NCBI GenBank assembly: GCA_035651475.1
Contig: DASRFP010000045.1
Location: 55,760 to 119,759, forward strand
Length of the DNA: 64,000 nt
DNA from: Gp1-AA145 sp035651475
GTDB lineage: Bacteria > Acidobacteriota > Terriglobia > Terriglobales > Acidobacteriaceae
Reading direction: 5' to 3'
Made by a program: the position numbers and the translations under genes. The notes under the pieces were generated by a model that was given only the letters and a program-made list of their open reading frames with translations, did no database searches and was not told the DNA's origin. Shown piece by piece: positions 26,299-35,547 of this stretch (the stretch's first letter is position 1; the number at the start of each line of letters is the position of its first letter).

Positions 26299-27408
26299 AT
26301 GCGACCACCTCTGCTGACCCTGCTTTCGTGCCTGGTTCTTTTCGGACCGCCTCTCAGTTCGCAGACAAGCCATGGCCTCACTGATTCCGTCGTTCCCGGC
26401 GCCGAGTGGCAAACGACCGCTCCTGAATCAGTTGGATATTCAAGCGCGAAACTCGAGGCATTACACGCGTGGGTCAAGACGCAGGACACGGGATCGATGA
26501 TCATCGTTGTACAGGGACGAGTGATCTTCTCTAACGGTGATGTTTCGCACACGAGCAAAATCGCTTCCGTGCGAAAGAGCATTCTGAGCATGCTCTATGG
26601 CAAATATGTTTTCAACGGCAAGGTAGACCTGAACAAAACTGTGAAGGAACTCGGCCTTGACGACAAGCAGCCTTTCTTGCCTTACGAGGAGCACGCAACC
26701 CTCGAGCAGTTGTTAGCTGCGCGATCGGGAATTTATCTTCCGACCGGAAGCTCGGGGCAGAAGGACTATATGCCGCCGAGAGGATCTGCGTACCCGGGAA
26801 TGCAGTTTGTCTACAACAACTGGGATTTCGATGCCGCAGGTGTTGCATTTGAGAAACTCACGGGACAGGACATTTATCAGGCTCTGCAAACTGATTTGGC
26901 GATTCCGATTGGGATGCAAGATTATGTGATCGCAAAGCAGAAGAAAATTCCAACCGAAAGCGTGCACCCGGAATTTGCGATGTATCTTTCAACGCGAGAC
27001 ATGGCACGCCTCGGCTTGCTCATGCTCGACAAGGGGAGTTGGAACGGCAAGACTCTCATCCCGTCTGACTGGGTCGGCTACACCACGAGCGTGATCACTC
27101 CCTTTCGGGACATTTATCCGCTGATGTTTCGCAATTACGGCGAGCCGGAACGCTGGGGTTATGGATTGCTGTGGTGGGTTTGGGACGCCCCTGTCTTTCC
27201 CGGCGGAACCTACACCGGCTTCATGCAAGGAGCTTACAGCGCCATGGGCACCGGCGGAACATTCATTACAGTGTGGCCGGCAAAGCAGATGGTTGTGGTT
27301 CACCAGGTCGACATCGACAAGAATTATCGCGCATCAGTCTCTCCTTCGAGCTATATGGCCATGCTTTCGATGATCGCGAATGCTTATTGCGACACCGAGT
27401 GCAAGTAG
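26299..27408 (+). CDS. Exported serine hydrolase (beta-lactamase/class C fold)
   Basis: 369 residues with signal peptide MRPPLLTLLSCLVLFGPPLS. The catalytic S-x2-K is SVRK in KIASVRKSILSML (about residue 93), the Y-x-N motif is YNN (FVYNNWDFDA), and a GTGGTFITVWP strand supplies the third motif. This family (Pfam Beta-lactamase) includes esterases, D-aminopeptidases and penicillin-binding-like proteins; resistance activity cannot be inferred. Expected in the periplasm. Monocistronic. Confidence 0.87.
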   Translation: MRPPLLTLLSCLVLFGPPLSSQTSHGLTDSVVPGAEWQTTAPESVGYSSAKLEALHAWVKTQDTGSMIIVVQGRVIFSNGDVSHTSKIASVRKSILSMLYGKYVFNGKVDLNKTVKELGLDDKQPFLPYEEHATLEQLLAARSGIYLPTGSSGQKDYMPPRGSAYPGMQFVYNNWDFDAAGVAFEKLTGQDIYQALQTDLAIPIGMQDYVIAKQKKIPTESVHPEFAMYLSTRDMARLGLLMLDKGSWNGKTLIPSDWVGYTTSVITPFRDIYPLMFRNYGEPERWGYGLLWWVWDAPVFPGGTYTGFMQGAYSAMGTGGTFITVWPAKQMVVVHQVDIDKNYRASVSPSSYMAMLSMIANAYCDTECK

Positions 27409-27617
27409 CGTCTCCAAATTTACCCTCTATTTCCCAATCTTGTGATTGTGGCAGGGGAATTCCCCCTCGGCCTCGGTGCACTTGCCTAGGAACGCAGAAG
27501 TCCTTCGAATCCGCGGAATCAGTTGCGAGCAAATGATTCTGCTCCGCTCAGGATGACAGGCTCAATGTACTCAAAAAAAGTTGATGACGTGGCGGGAAAA
27601 TTTCTCTAGAAAAGTAG

Positions 27618-27765
27618 AAAGGCTGCGACTTTGGTTATGCTCTAGCCGCCAGCTCCTGCGAGGGAGCCAACAGCGTGGAGTCATGCACCGCCGCAGCCTT
27701 TGATGTGATCACCGCTTTCGCGGCTCCAAACCCCAACTGCTCCTCGCAGAGTCAGTCGGTTTTTT
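27618..27765 (+). ncRNA. Candidate structured RNA ending in an intrinsic terminator
   Basis: In the 650-bp gap before the RNase H gene, a 10-bp perfect stem AAAGGCTGCG/CGCAGCCTTT (27618-27627 with 27692-27701) encloses further pairing (CTCC/GGAG, 27653-27656 and 27662-27665 region). It is followed by CCGC-TTTC-GCGG, then a strong hairpin with a T-run. The layout is that of a small regulatory RNA or a 6S-like RNA. I could not match it to a named family; a leader for the RNase H gene is unlikely, as the terminator stops about 295 bp short of it. Confidence 0.45.
27733..27765 (+). terminator. Intrinsic terminator of the candidate RNA
   Basis: CCAACTGCTCC pairs with AGAGTCAGTCGG (one bulge) around a TCGC loop (27733-27759), followed by six T. 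It is oriented for plus-strand transcripts. Confidence 0.8.
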
Positions 27766-28059
27766 CGGGTCTGGCTGCCCTTCAGGTTGCCCTGCCTGGC
27801 TTATCACTCAGCTTACTTCGGACTGGCTAATTTTATTTTGCCAACCCTTTCAGCCGTCGACGAAAGTTACATTAAATTCTGGCGCGATTGAGGTCAATCG
27901 CAAAACCGACCACAATCCCACATTTCTGTGGATGCGGTGTGTAAAACGAGATTCAAATTCGGAAATCTCACACGTCCTTGTGGAAAAGAACCTGAGCAGG
28001 CTCTTGACCGAGCGCGCTCAGCACGCGCATTGTTGTTTCAGCATCGAAGAAGAAAAAAA

Positions 28060-28482
28060 ATGTCGAATCTCGTCGCCTATGTGGATGGAGGGTCTCTCGG
28101 AAATCCGGGGCCATCCGGCATTGGCGTCATTATCGACGGCTGCGAGAATGGCCCGATCCGCATTCAGAAGTGGATCGGCCACCAGGACAACAACGTAGCT
28201 GAGTACCTTGCTCTTCTCGAAGCCCTCCAGCGAGCACTGGAGATGAGTGCAGGCGCTCTGCACGTCTTCTCGGACTCCGAGATCGTTGTGAAGCAAATGC
28301 GTGGCGAGTACACCTGCCGTAGCCCGCGACTCTATTCCCTGAACTGGATCTGCCGCAAGCTGGCGCGTTCACTGGAATTTTCCATCACTCACATTCGGCG
28401 GGAGCACAATTCCGAAGCAAACCGACTGGCGGCATTGGCAGCGCGAAGAGGAGTACCCTCCGAAATTTGCGTGGCGCAATAA
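28060..28482 (+). CDS. RNase HI-like protein
   Basis: From ATG 28060 (GAAGAAG site) the 140-residue product carries the RNase H fold: catalytic Asp in YVDGGSLGNPG, Glu in NVAEYLALLEAL, Asp in VFSDSEIVVKQM. The fourth acidic position, usually Asp in N-x2-A-D-x-LA, is Asn here (SEANRLAALA). In E. coli the equivalent D134N change is tolerated, so activity is possible. It resembles short YpdQ/RnhA relatives. Convergent, with only 4 bp to the stop of the SBBP gene. Confidence 0.88.
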   Translation: MSNLVAYVDGGSLGNPGPSGIGVIIDGCENGPIRIQKWIGHQDNNVAEYLALLEALQRALEMSAGALHVFSDSEIVVKQMRGEYTCRSPRLYSLNWICRKLARSLEFSITHIRREHNSEANRLAALAARRGVPSEICVAQ

Positions 28483-28486
28483 CTCA

Positions 28487-31400
28487 CTACTGCACCGTAA
28501 ACTGCACCGTCGTGCTGCGGACAGCACTCCCCGAAGTCGCATTGATTGTGACGGTGTAAGTTCCAGCGGGAGTGCCAGTGGTGGTTTTGGTGGTCGAAGT
28601 CGAACTGCAGCCCGACGCCAGGAGCGCCACTGCGAGCACGAAACCGCAAAAGATCGCGAATAAAACCCTGCGCTTCCGGGGACTGCCGGTTCCGATCAGT
28701 CCCAAGCCGATAATCGGCAGCCAAAACGCGTACGTCATCCCGCGGCGGAGCAGGCCGGTCGTCGTAGTAACGCGAGCTGTGGTTGAAATCGCCAACGCCC
28801 TGCTCTGCGGTCCGCTGCTCATATTCGGAATCGGATTGTTCGTGAAAGTGCAGTTCGACCCTGATGGTAGTCCCGCTCCGCAGGCCAACGACACCGAGTT
28901 CGAAAACCCTGACCCAGTCGGCGTAACCGTGATCGCGTAATTAACTTGAGCGCCCGACGGAATGGTGCTGCTGGTGCTGGGAGGCGCAAGGGCAGCCTTC
29001 ACCGAAAAATCGTTCAAAGGCACGGCCCCGCTGATTGCGGCGAGAGTGCCGCCTGGAAAGCTGAGCGAGGCGCTATTGCCGATGGAGCTTGATCCTTGCA
29101 ATGGCGTTGCGGGCACGGGCGCTGTCACGGTAACCGTCACTTTGGTGGCGTAGTTCGTGCCACCGGTTGAATTCGTGCAGGAAGTAGGGGTGGTGGTCGT
29201 AATCGAGCTGTTTACCGTCCCAAGATTGCAAATCAGCGGCCCGGTTGTCGTCGCACCGCCGCAACTGCCCTGAGTCGTGGTGGCACTTGTCGATCCCGAG
29301 CCAACGCCAAGCGTATCGGTAAATACCACGCCTGAAACCGGATCGCCGCTGTTGTAGATGTAATAAGAAAACGTGACCGGACTGCCCACACCGACCGGAG
29401 AAGGACTAAATGTGGGATTCGCAGCATCACATGCTGGCAAAGCATTGATGCTGGTGGTTTGCGGCATGCTGAGGCCAGAAGTGTTCGGACCGATGACGCT
29501 GACAAAAGCGTCTGTACCCCCTGACAAGCTACCCCCACCAGCAAGCGGGTTTGCAATCGGAAAATTGCCGGAGGAAGTCTCGCCCACCAAATAGGTGTTT
29601 AAGGCGGAATCGAGAGCAATGCTTGTCCCGATATCAGTGCCGCTGCCGCCCAGATAGCTCGCGGTGCTGGTGTTTGTCGCACTGGAAGTTCCGGTCGTAT
29701 TCAAGCGCGCGAAGAACGCGTCAGAGGCGCCTCCGCCAAAAGTCGATTGCAATGCTCCCGAAACAGGAAAATCAGACGACGCTGTAACACCTGTAACGCG
29801 CGCGTTGCCCAGTGAATCCGGCACAACCGCCAATCCGGTGTCGTTTCCTGTTCCGCCAAGATAGCTGAAATAATCGAGCGGAATAGCGCCTTGCGTTGTT
29901 CCAGTAACAGCGGGCACACCGAATTTCGCAAGAAAGGCATCCATCCCGGTTCCGCCGGCGTTCGTAGCCTGATAGGCGAGCGTAGTGCTAGGAGGGGTAA
30001 TGTTCGTCGAAGTGGTGGATCCCGTGATGTACGTGCTCGTCCCATCCGTTCCGACGCCATAGGCAATGTCGTTGCCGCTGCCGCCGAAATAGGTGCCATA
30101 TGACACTGTGTATTGCTGAGTGCCATTCTGTGGTGCAATCAGTTTTGCCGCCCAGACATCAATCAGACCCTGCGGAGTCGATTCGTTGGGCAGCGCATTA
30201 ACAATCCAGGGATTCGGCGATCCCATGTCGGTGAAGTTCGTTCCGCCGGCAAGATACACATTGAAACTTGCATCGACAGCCACGGCGCCGCCAGTCACCA
30301 CTCCATTCGAAGGCGTACTGCCCCCGATAAATGTGGAGTACTCAAGGCTATTAGAAGTATTACGTGCGGGATTGATTTTGCTGAAGAAGAACTGGTTCGC
30401 TGCGTTCGAAGCAGCTTGTAGAGCCGTGGTTGTAGTCGGGAAGTTCGTTGAAGTCGTGGTTCCAATCACATACACGCGCCCTTGCGTATCTAAGGCCATG
30501 TTGGATGCAACGTCCACACCATTGCCCGAAAGGTACGTCGAGTAGAGGTTCGAAGACCCCGTAGGATCGATCTTCGAAACAAATGCGTGATTCCCGCTCG
30601 ACGTTGCTGTGGCCTGAAACGCGGATGCAGTGGTAGGAAAGTCAGACGCGTTAGTGGTTCCGGCGACGTACATGTTGAATCCACCATCAACGCCGACTCC
30701 GACCGGATATTGAATTCCCGTCCCTCCGATATATGTAAGGCTCTGCAGGGTCCCCGTTGTAACGCCGCCCGAACTGCTCGGCGCGATATGGGCGAGAAAT
30801 ACGTCAGATGTCCCCATCGCGCCAATCAAATGTGGCGATGCTCCGCTGAAAGTGCCGGTGTTCGGTGTGGTGGTGGCGCCGGCAACGTAAATAGTGCCAG
30901 CCGGGTCGATGGCTACAGCCGGGCAATTCGGAACAAAAGCAGCGCCGGTAATAACGGAACAGCTTTCATCTCCCGCCCCGCCGAGATAGGACGAAAAACT
31001 TAGCACCGGGTCGATGATCAGCGCGCGGCCGTGGTCATAGGAGCCGATCGCGAAACCGGCGCTGTCGTTCCCGCGAAGAACGAACGCACCTGCAATCGTC
31101 TGTTCACCTTCAGCAGATTTTTGATAAACATGCGGTGCCTGAAATCGCAATTCGCGACCACTCAAGCCGAGAACCAGATCACCGTTCGACGCGACCTCGA
31201 TCTTGCTTGCGCCTTTGAAGTTCAACTCGATCTGGCGAGCATCTGCCCCAGGAGCAACGTCGAAGTCGTACTCCAGCCGGTGCTGATTTCCATAGAAGGC
31301 AAGGTCGATTCCGGGATAAACGTCCCGATACCGAACCCGCGAGAATTGAGGAATGTTCCGCAGCCAGCGCGAAGAGTTGTTTCCTATGAAATAGTTACTG

Positions 31401-31786
31401 TGTCCCGGCAGTCGCTCGGCTCCGAGCGGCTTCCTACTCGCGTTCGCGCCCTTGAACTGCATATCAATGCCTGTTTCCTGCAGGCCTGATGTAGTGCGTT
31501 CAGAAACAGTTAAAACAACCTCCGAAGGCAAAAGGTAAAGACCGTATCCGCTCGCACGGGCTAAAAACTTAACCGGCTCATCGGCTTGACCCTGATTAGG
31601 CTCGAAAGCAATTGGGAGCTGGGAAATAATGCTGCGAAGCTGAAGAGGATTTGAGGCCTGGGCATGAGAACTGGAGCCAGCAAGGTCGTGCCTGAAGAGG
31701 AAAAAGCCGCCAACCGCTAAAAGGGCCAGCAGAACCAAGGCGCGGATGCGCACAAAAATCGGCCCTACCCCACTGCGATTAACCAT
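28487..31786 (-). CDS. Large SBBP beta-propeller surface protein
   Basis: 1099 residues from ATG 31786 (CGGAGG site). An N-terminal membrane/signal helix (RIRALVLLALLAVGGFFLF) precedes a conserved acidobacterial region (about 55-260; FEPNQGQAD, YRDVYPGIDLAFYG). About ten SBBP repeats of the type YLGGSGTD-x5-ALD-x2-LNTYLVGETSS-x-NFP build a beta-propeller (about 265-760). A DUF11/Ig-like segment follows. The last 140 residues form a C-terminal module: LLRR, helix, PRKRR, helix ending LLASGCSS, and GTPAGTYTVTI. The same module ends the kumamolisin. Likely cell-surface; function unknown. Confidence 0.85.
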   Translation of the reverse strand: MVNRSGVGPIFVRIRALVLLALLAVGGFFLFRHDLAGSSSHAQASNPLQLRSIISQLPIAFEPNQGQADEPVKFLARASGYGLYLLPSEVVLTVSERTTSGLQETGIDMQFKGANASRKPLGAERLPGHSNYFIGNNSSRWLRNIPQFSRVRYRDVYPGIDLAFYGNQHRLEYDFDVAPGADARQIELNFKGASKIEVASNGDLVLGLSGRELRFQAPHVYQKSAEGEQTIAGAFVLRGNDSAGFAIGSYDHGRALIIDPVLSFSSYLGGAGDESCSVITGAAFVPNCPAVAIDPAGTIYVAGATTTPNTGTFSGASPHLIGAMGTSDVFLAHIAPSSSGGVTTGTLQSLTYIGGTGIQYPVGVGVDGGFNMYVAGTTNASDFPTTASAFQATATSSGNHAFVSKIDPTGSSNLYSTYLSGNGVDVASNMALDTQGRVYVIGTTTSTNFPTTTTALQAASNAANQFFFSKINPARNTSNSLEYSTFIGGSTPSNGVVTGGAVAVDASFNVYLAGGTNFTDMGSPNPWIVNALPNESTPQGLIDVWAAKLIAPQNGTQQYTVSYGTYFGGSGNDIAYGVGTDGTSTYITGSTTSTNITPPSTTLAYQATNAGGTGMDAFLAKFGVPAVTGTTQGAIPLDYFSYLGGTGNDTGLAVVPDSLGNARVTGVTASSDFPVSGALQSTFGGGASDAFFARLNTTGTSSATNTSTASYLGGSGTDIGTSIALDSALNTYLVGETSSGNFPIANPLAGGGSLSGGTDAFVSVIGPNTSGLSMPQTTSINALPACDAANPTFSPSPVGVGSPVTFSYYIYNSGDPVSGVVFTDTLGVGSGSTSATTTQGSCGGATTTGPLICNLGTVNSSITTTTPTSCTNSTGGTNYATKVTVTVTAPVPATPLQGSSSIGNSASLSFPGGTLAAISGAVPLNDFSVKAALAPPSTSSTIPSGAQVNYAITVTPTGSGFSNSVSLACGAGLPSGSNCTFTNNPIPNMSSGPQSRALAISTTARVTTTTGLLRRGMTYAFWLPIIGLGLIGTGSPRKRRVLFAIFCGFVLAVALLASGCSSTSTTKTTTGTPAGTYTVTINATSGSAVRSTTVQFTVQ

Positions 31787-32063
31787 CAAAACCCTCCGAG
31801 TTCCCGATCCATGGAAAGTAATGGGAGAAATGACGCCTGAGGCGCGATCACCCCGAAACGTGTCCAGCGCTTGGGGGATTCGGTTGGCCTATCCCATCGC
31901 GACTGAATGGCTGAAAATAAGTATTTACTTAAACATCTGACGGATAGGCTGTCAAGTTTCGTTCCCACCGGCTGAACTTTGTCGGAAATGCTTCTTCATG
32001 TCTGATGCGCCGGAATCAATTCAGAGATGCCGCGCTGGTTTAGCGACATTGGTAAGTTTAATG

Positions 32064-32915
32064 TCATTTTGACAACTGCCATTCCCGGTACGCCGCACTC
32101 TTTGACATACCTAGCTCTTTGGCGGCTTTTTTTAGCGCATCTTTCTGGTCCAGCTTCTCGTCACGCATGAGTTGCTCAACGCGCTCGCGAACCGAGACAA
32201 ACCGCGACTGAATCTCTCCTTCGGCAGGGGCTATCAGCAGCGTAATTTCACCTTTGATCTCGGCGCGAGTTTTTATCTCCTCGAGGACCTCGACCGCGGT
32301 ACCGCGCAGAAACTCTTCGTGAATTTTCGTCAATTCCCGAGCTACGACGACCCGCCTTTCGGCACCGAGCACGGCTATGACATCCTCCATGGCTTCTCGA
32401 ATTCTATGAGGGGCTTCGTAGAAGCTCTCTGTTTGCGAGGAATTTCGGATTTTTTCCAGTTCGCGACGACGCGCACCGATTTTCGCCGGAAGAAATCCTC
32501 TGAAGCAAAACGATTCAGCCGGAAGCCCGCTCGCGACAAGCGCCGAAACAAAAGCTGCGGGACCGGGAATCGGCACAACCGGCACCCCACGATCCACCGC
32601 TAGCGAGACCAACCGAAACCCAGGATCGGATACGCCTGGCATTCCCGCATCGGTGACAATCGCAATCCGCTCGAAATTCGCCAGCCTCTCGACTAATTCG
32701 GCCGCGCGCGAAGCCTCGTTGTGCTCGTGATAACTGATGGTGCGGGTTTCAATCCCGTAATGATTCAGGAGCTTTTGCGTTTGTCGCGTGTCCTCGCAGG
32801 CAATCAGATCAACCTGTTTCAGCACGCGGATGGCCCGCAGCGTAATATCTTCTAGGTTTCCGATAGGGGTCCCTACCAGGTAGAGCCCCGGCGCGAGCTG
32901 GGTCTGTTCCCCCAC
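32064..32915 (-). CDS. rsmI: 16S rRNA (cytidine-1402-2'-O)-methyltransferase
   Basis: RsmI family SAM-dependent tetrapyrrole-methylase fold that modifies C1402 in the ribosomal P site. Visible: LYLVGTPIGNLEDITLRAI, ACEDTRQTQKLLNHYGI, SYHEHNEASR, IVTDAGMPGVSDPG, PIPGPAAFVSALVASGLP. GTG 32915 gives 283 residues, the usual family length. A longer frame to TTG 33038 would add 41 residues that read through an inverted-repeat element and are unlike RsmI, so I chose the GTG, though no ribosome site is visible for either. Confidence 0.93.
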   Translation of the reverse strand: MGEQTQLAPGLYLVGTPIGNLEDITLRAIRVLKQVDLIACEDTRQTQKLLNHYGIETRTISYHEHNEASRAAELVERLANFERIAIVTDAGMPGVSDPGFRLVSLAVDRGVPVVPIPGPAAFVSALVASGLPAESFCFRGFLPAKIGARRRELEKIRNSSQTESFYEAPHRIREAMEDVIAVLGAERRVVVARELTKIHEEFLRGTAVEVLEEIKTRAEIKGEITLLIAPAEGEIQSRFVSVRERVEQLMRDEKLDQKDALKKAAKELGMSKSAAYREWQLSK

Positions 32916-32936
32916 ACGCGGGAGTTTAGCATTCGC

Positions 32937-33049
32937 AAGTTTCAAAGTTTCCAGGTTCAACGGGTTTTTCCGTGCCTCTCCTGATTCCGAGCTTGGCGCA
33001 TGCCGACTCTTGCGATTTTTAAACCTGAAATCGCGCAACTTTGAAACTT
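32937..33049. repeat. Inverted repeat AAGTTTCAAAGTT/AACTTTGAAACTT
   Basis: A perfect 13-bp inverted repeat (32937-32949 and 33037-33049) flanks 87 bp, between rsmI and the divergent zinc-ribbon gene. A related, less perfect element is at 54391-54471, also between genes. Confidence 0.6.
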
Positions 33050-33097
33050 TTTGTGCTCCTCGCTAAAATCGAATCAGCTACTCGCATTTTCATTCCT

Positions 33098-33391
33098 ATG
33101 CCACTCTACGAATATCAGTGCAAAAAATGCGGCCATCGCTTTGAGCGCATTCAAAAATTTTCGGATCCCATGGTGAAGAAATGCCCGGAGTGCGGCGGTA
33201 AAGTTGAGCAAATGCTTTCGGCTCCGGCGGTTCAGTTCAAGGGTTCCGGCTGGTACGTGACCGATTACGCCAAAAAATCTGGGCATTCGGGTGGCGAGAA
33301 GTCCGAATCAACTAAACCTGAGTCGAGCCCCGATTCGAAAGACAAAAAAACAAAAACTGAGACATCGTCGAAGAAAACCGAAAAAAGGTAA
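33098..33391 (+). CDS. FmdB-type putative zinc-ribbon regulatory protein
   Basis: 97 residues from ATG 33098: MPLYEYQCKKCGHRFERIQK, then PECGGKVEQML, the CxxC...CxxC zinc ribbon of the FmdB family, followed by SGWYVTDY, a family hallmark, and a Lys/Ser/Glu-rich disordered tail. FmdB-like proteins are putative regulators of uncertain function. The ATG has no obvious Shine-Dalgarno, so translation could be weak or leaderless. Confidence 0.87.
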   Translation: MPLYEYQCKKCGHRFERIQKFSDPMVKKCPECGGKVEQMLSAPAVQFKGSGWYVTDYAKKSGHSGGEKSESTKPESSPDSKDKKTKTETSSKKTEKR

Positions 33392-33550
33392 GCCGAAAAG
33401 AAGTAACCCTTTCGTGCGTTCCAAGGCAGCCGAAGAACTAACCCTAAGCTTGCTTCCTGTCATTCCCCCTGTCTAGAATCGAGAGTTTGCCTGCCAGCCC
33501 ACCTCTATTTTCCCGGCGCCGGCGAACAACGCTTCTTAATCGGAGACCTT

Positions 33551-34816
33551 ATGAAGACTGTTTCGCTTGAACAGGAGATCAATCCCTGGGAGGCGCAATC
33601 TGCGCGCTTCGACTTCGCCGCGCAAAAACTTAATCTCGACGAGGGACTTTGGAAGGTCCTCCGCTATCCCAATCGAGAGCTGATCGTTCACATCCCGGTC
33701 TCCATGGACAACGGAAAGCTCGAAGTCTTCACCGGGTTCCGTGTTCAGCACTCAATTGCCCGCGGCCCGGCTAAAGGCGGTGTCCGCTATTCCCCGGATG
33801 TGACACTCGACGAAGTTCGCGCCCTCGCCAGTTGGATGACGTGGAAATGCGCGGTGGTGAACATCCCCTTCGGCGGCGCAAAAGGCGGAATCATTTGCGA
33901 TCCGCACAAAATGTCACAAGGCGAACTGGAGCGTATGACGCGCCGCTATACGGCAGAGCTCATCGAATTCATCGGTCCCGAAAAAGACGTTCCCGCTCCC
34001 GACATGAACACGAACGAACAGGTCATGGCGTGGATGATGGACACATTTTCCATGCACATGCGGCAAACCGTGACTTCTGTCGTAACCGGTAAGCCGATCA
34101 ATATCGGTGGATCGCGTGGACGCCGCGAGGCTACCGGACGCGGGATCATGATCGTCTGCGATGAGGCGATCAAGAAACTTGGCCTCAGGCCTGAGAACAC
34201 GCGGGTCATCGTGCAGGGCTTCGGCAATGTAGGCTCGAACGCGGCGAAGCTAATGGCGGACGCCGGATACAACATTGTTGGAATCGTCGAAGTCGACGGC
34301 GCCCTTTACAACAAAAACGGAGTCGATATAGATGCGCTGTTAAAACATCGTGAGAACGCACGCAGCATCACCGGTTTCCGTGAGGCTGAAAGTGCCGATC
34401 CGGCCGAATTGATGACGGCGGAGTGCGAAATTTTGATTCCGGCCGCGACGGAAAATCAAATCACCAGCCGCAATGCTGCTCGCCTCAAATGCCGCATCCT
34501 GGCAGAGGGTGCAAACGGTCCTACTACTGCCGCTGCTGACGAGATCCTCGCAGAGAAGCGGATCTTCGTTATTCCGGACATTCTCTGCAATGCGGGAGGT
34601 GTCACAGCCTCATATTTCGAGTGGGTGCAGGATCGGCAGGGGTATTTTTGGAAGGAATCGGTGGTTAACGAGCAACTTGAAGATATTATGGTCAGCGCGT
34701 TTCACGATGTCCTCAGCTATGCCGAAAAGCACAGCGTCAATAACCGGATCGCCGCTTACATGCTGGCGATTGATCGCGTAGCGTACACAATCCGGCAACG
34801 TGGCATTTATGCATGA
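33551..34816 (+). CDS. gdhA: Glutamate dehydrogenase
   Basis: Interconverts glutamate and 2-oxoglutarate plus ammonia, linking carbon and nitrogen metabolism. At 421 residues it is the hexameric GdhA size. Motifs: GFRVQHSIARGPAKGGVRY, WKCAVVNIPFGGAKGGI with the catalytic and binding Lys, APDMNTNEQVMAW, the Rossmann VIVQGFGNVGSNAAKL, and the C-terminal CNAGGVTASYFEW. Cofactor preference cannot be read. GGAGACC precedes the ATG. Confidence 0.96.
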   Translation: MKTVSLEQEINPWEAQSARFDFAAQKLNLDEGLWKVLRYPNRELIVHIPVSMDNGKLEVFTGFRVQHSIARGPAKGGVRYSPDVTLDEVRALASWMTWKCAVVNIPFGGAKGGIICDPHKMSQGELERMTRRYTAELIEFIGPEKDVPAPDMNTNEQVMAWMMDTFSMHMRQTVTSVVTGKPINIGGSRGRREATGRGIMIVCDEAIKKLGLRPENTRVIVQGFGNVGSNAAKLMADAGYNIVGIVEVDGALYNKNGVDIDALLKHRENARSITGFREAESADPAELMTAECEILIPAATENQITSRNAARLKCRILAEGANGPTTAAADEILAEKRIFVIPDILCNAGGVTASYFEWVQDRQGYFWKESVVNEQLEDIMVSAFHDVLSYAEKHSVNNRIAAYMLAIDRVAYTIRQRGIYA

Positions 34817-34926
34817 GGTGAGGTCTTGCTCTCGCCAGATGCGCGGCATCCAACCTAAAGAGGAGAGCAGGCTGTAATATCTCTCCAGCAGTCGAAAACA
34901 TTTCGCGTACATTCGGAAGGAGTCGG

Positions 34927-35547
34927 ATGCTGAAGAAAGCTCTTTCGGCAGGGGCAATTTTCGCTTTTCTAATAGGCGCGGCCGCCGCCCAGGATACTGG
35001 TCACTTTGACGTCAGCCTCGCGTTCGGAGGCGTTCTCGCACAGAATTCGAGGAATGGTACCGGCACGGTCGCTGTCGAGCCCACGAATTCCGCGTTATTG
35101 CTGGCCGGCTTTCGTTTCCGATTTAACCGCACCAACGGAATCGTCCTTAACTTCGGTCGTATCAATGATTCCCAAATTTATGTCCTGCCGCCGGACAATT
35201 ATCGCGTTCAGGCGAAGATCAACGAGTACAGCGGCGCTTACGTGCTCAGCCCGTTTCACTTCGAAAAACTCGACCCTTTCTTTTTTGCTGGCGGCGGCGC
35301 GCTTCGGTTCAGTCCCGGCAATAGCTACATCGACGGCTTCCAGTCCCCGTTCGGCGCTGCTCATCAAACCTCAATGGCTTTCCTCTATGGCGCAGGGCTT
35401 GATTATCCCGTATGGAAACGCGTCGGCTTGCGGCTGCAATATCGGGGCTTAATTTTTAAAGAGCCGAATTTTCACCTGCAGCAACTCGTGACCAACTCAA
35501 AAGGACACATGCCGGAGCTTTCCCTTGGCATTGTCTTCAACTTTTGA
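34927..35547 (+). CDS. Outer-membrane beta-barrel protein
   Basis: 206 residues with a signal peptide (MLKKALSAGAIFAFLIGAAA) and an alternating-strand pattern: FDVSLAFGGVLAQN, ALLLAGFRFRFNR, GIVLNFGRIND, PFFFAGGGALRF. The C-terminal ELSLGIVFNF ends in Phe, as expected for BAM-assembled barrels. An AAGGAG site precedes the ATG. Resembles small OmpA/OmpW-like barrels; role unknown. Its stop abuts the stop of the M50 gene. Confidence 0.8.
   Translation: MLKKALSAGAIFAFLIGAAAAQDTGHFDVSLAFGGVLAQNSRNGTGTVAVEPTNSALLLAGFRFRFNRTNGIVLNFGRINDSQIYVLPPDNYRVQAKINEYSGAYVLSPFHFEKLDPFFFAGGGALRFSPGNSYIDGFQSPFGAAHQTSMAFLYGAGLDYPVWKRVGLRLQYRGLIFKEPNFHLQQLVTNSKGHMPELSLGIVFNF

Noticed and set aside
32916..33038. 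N-terminal extension of RsmI
   Set aside because: Reads through an inverted repeat and has only a TTG start.
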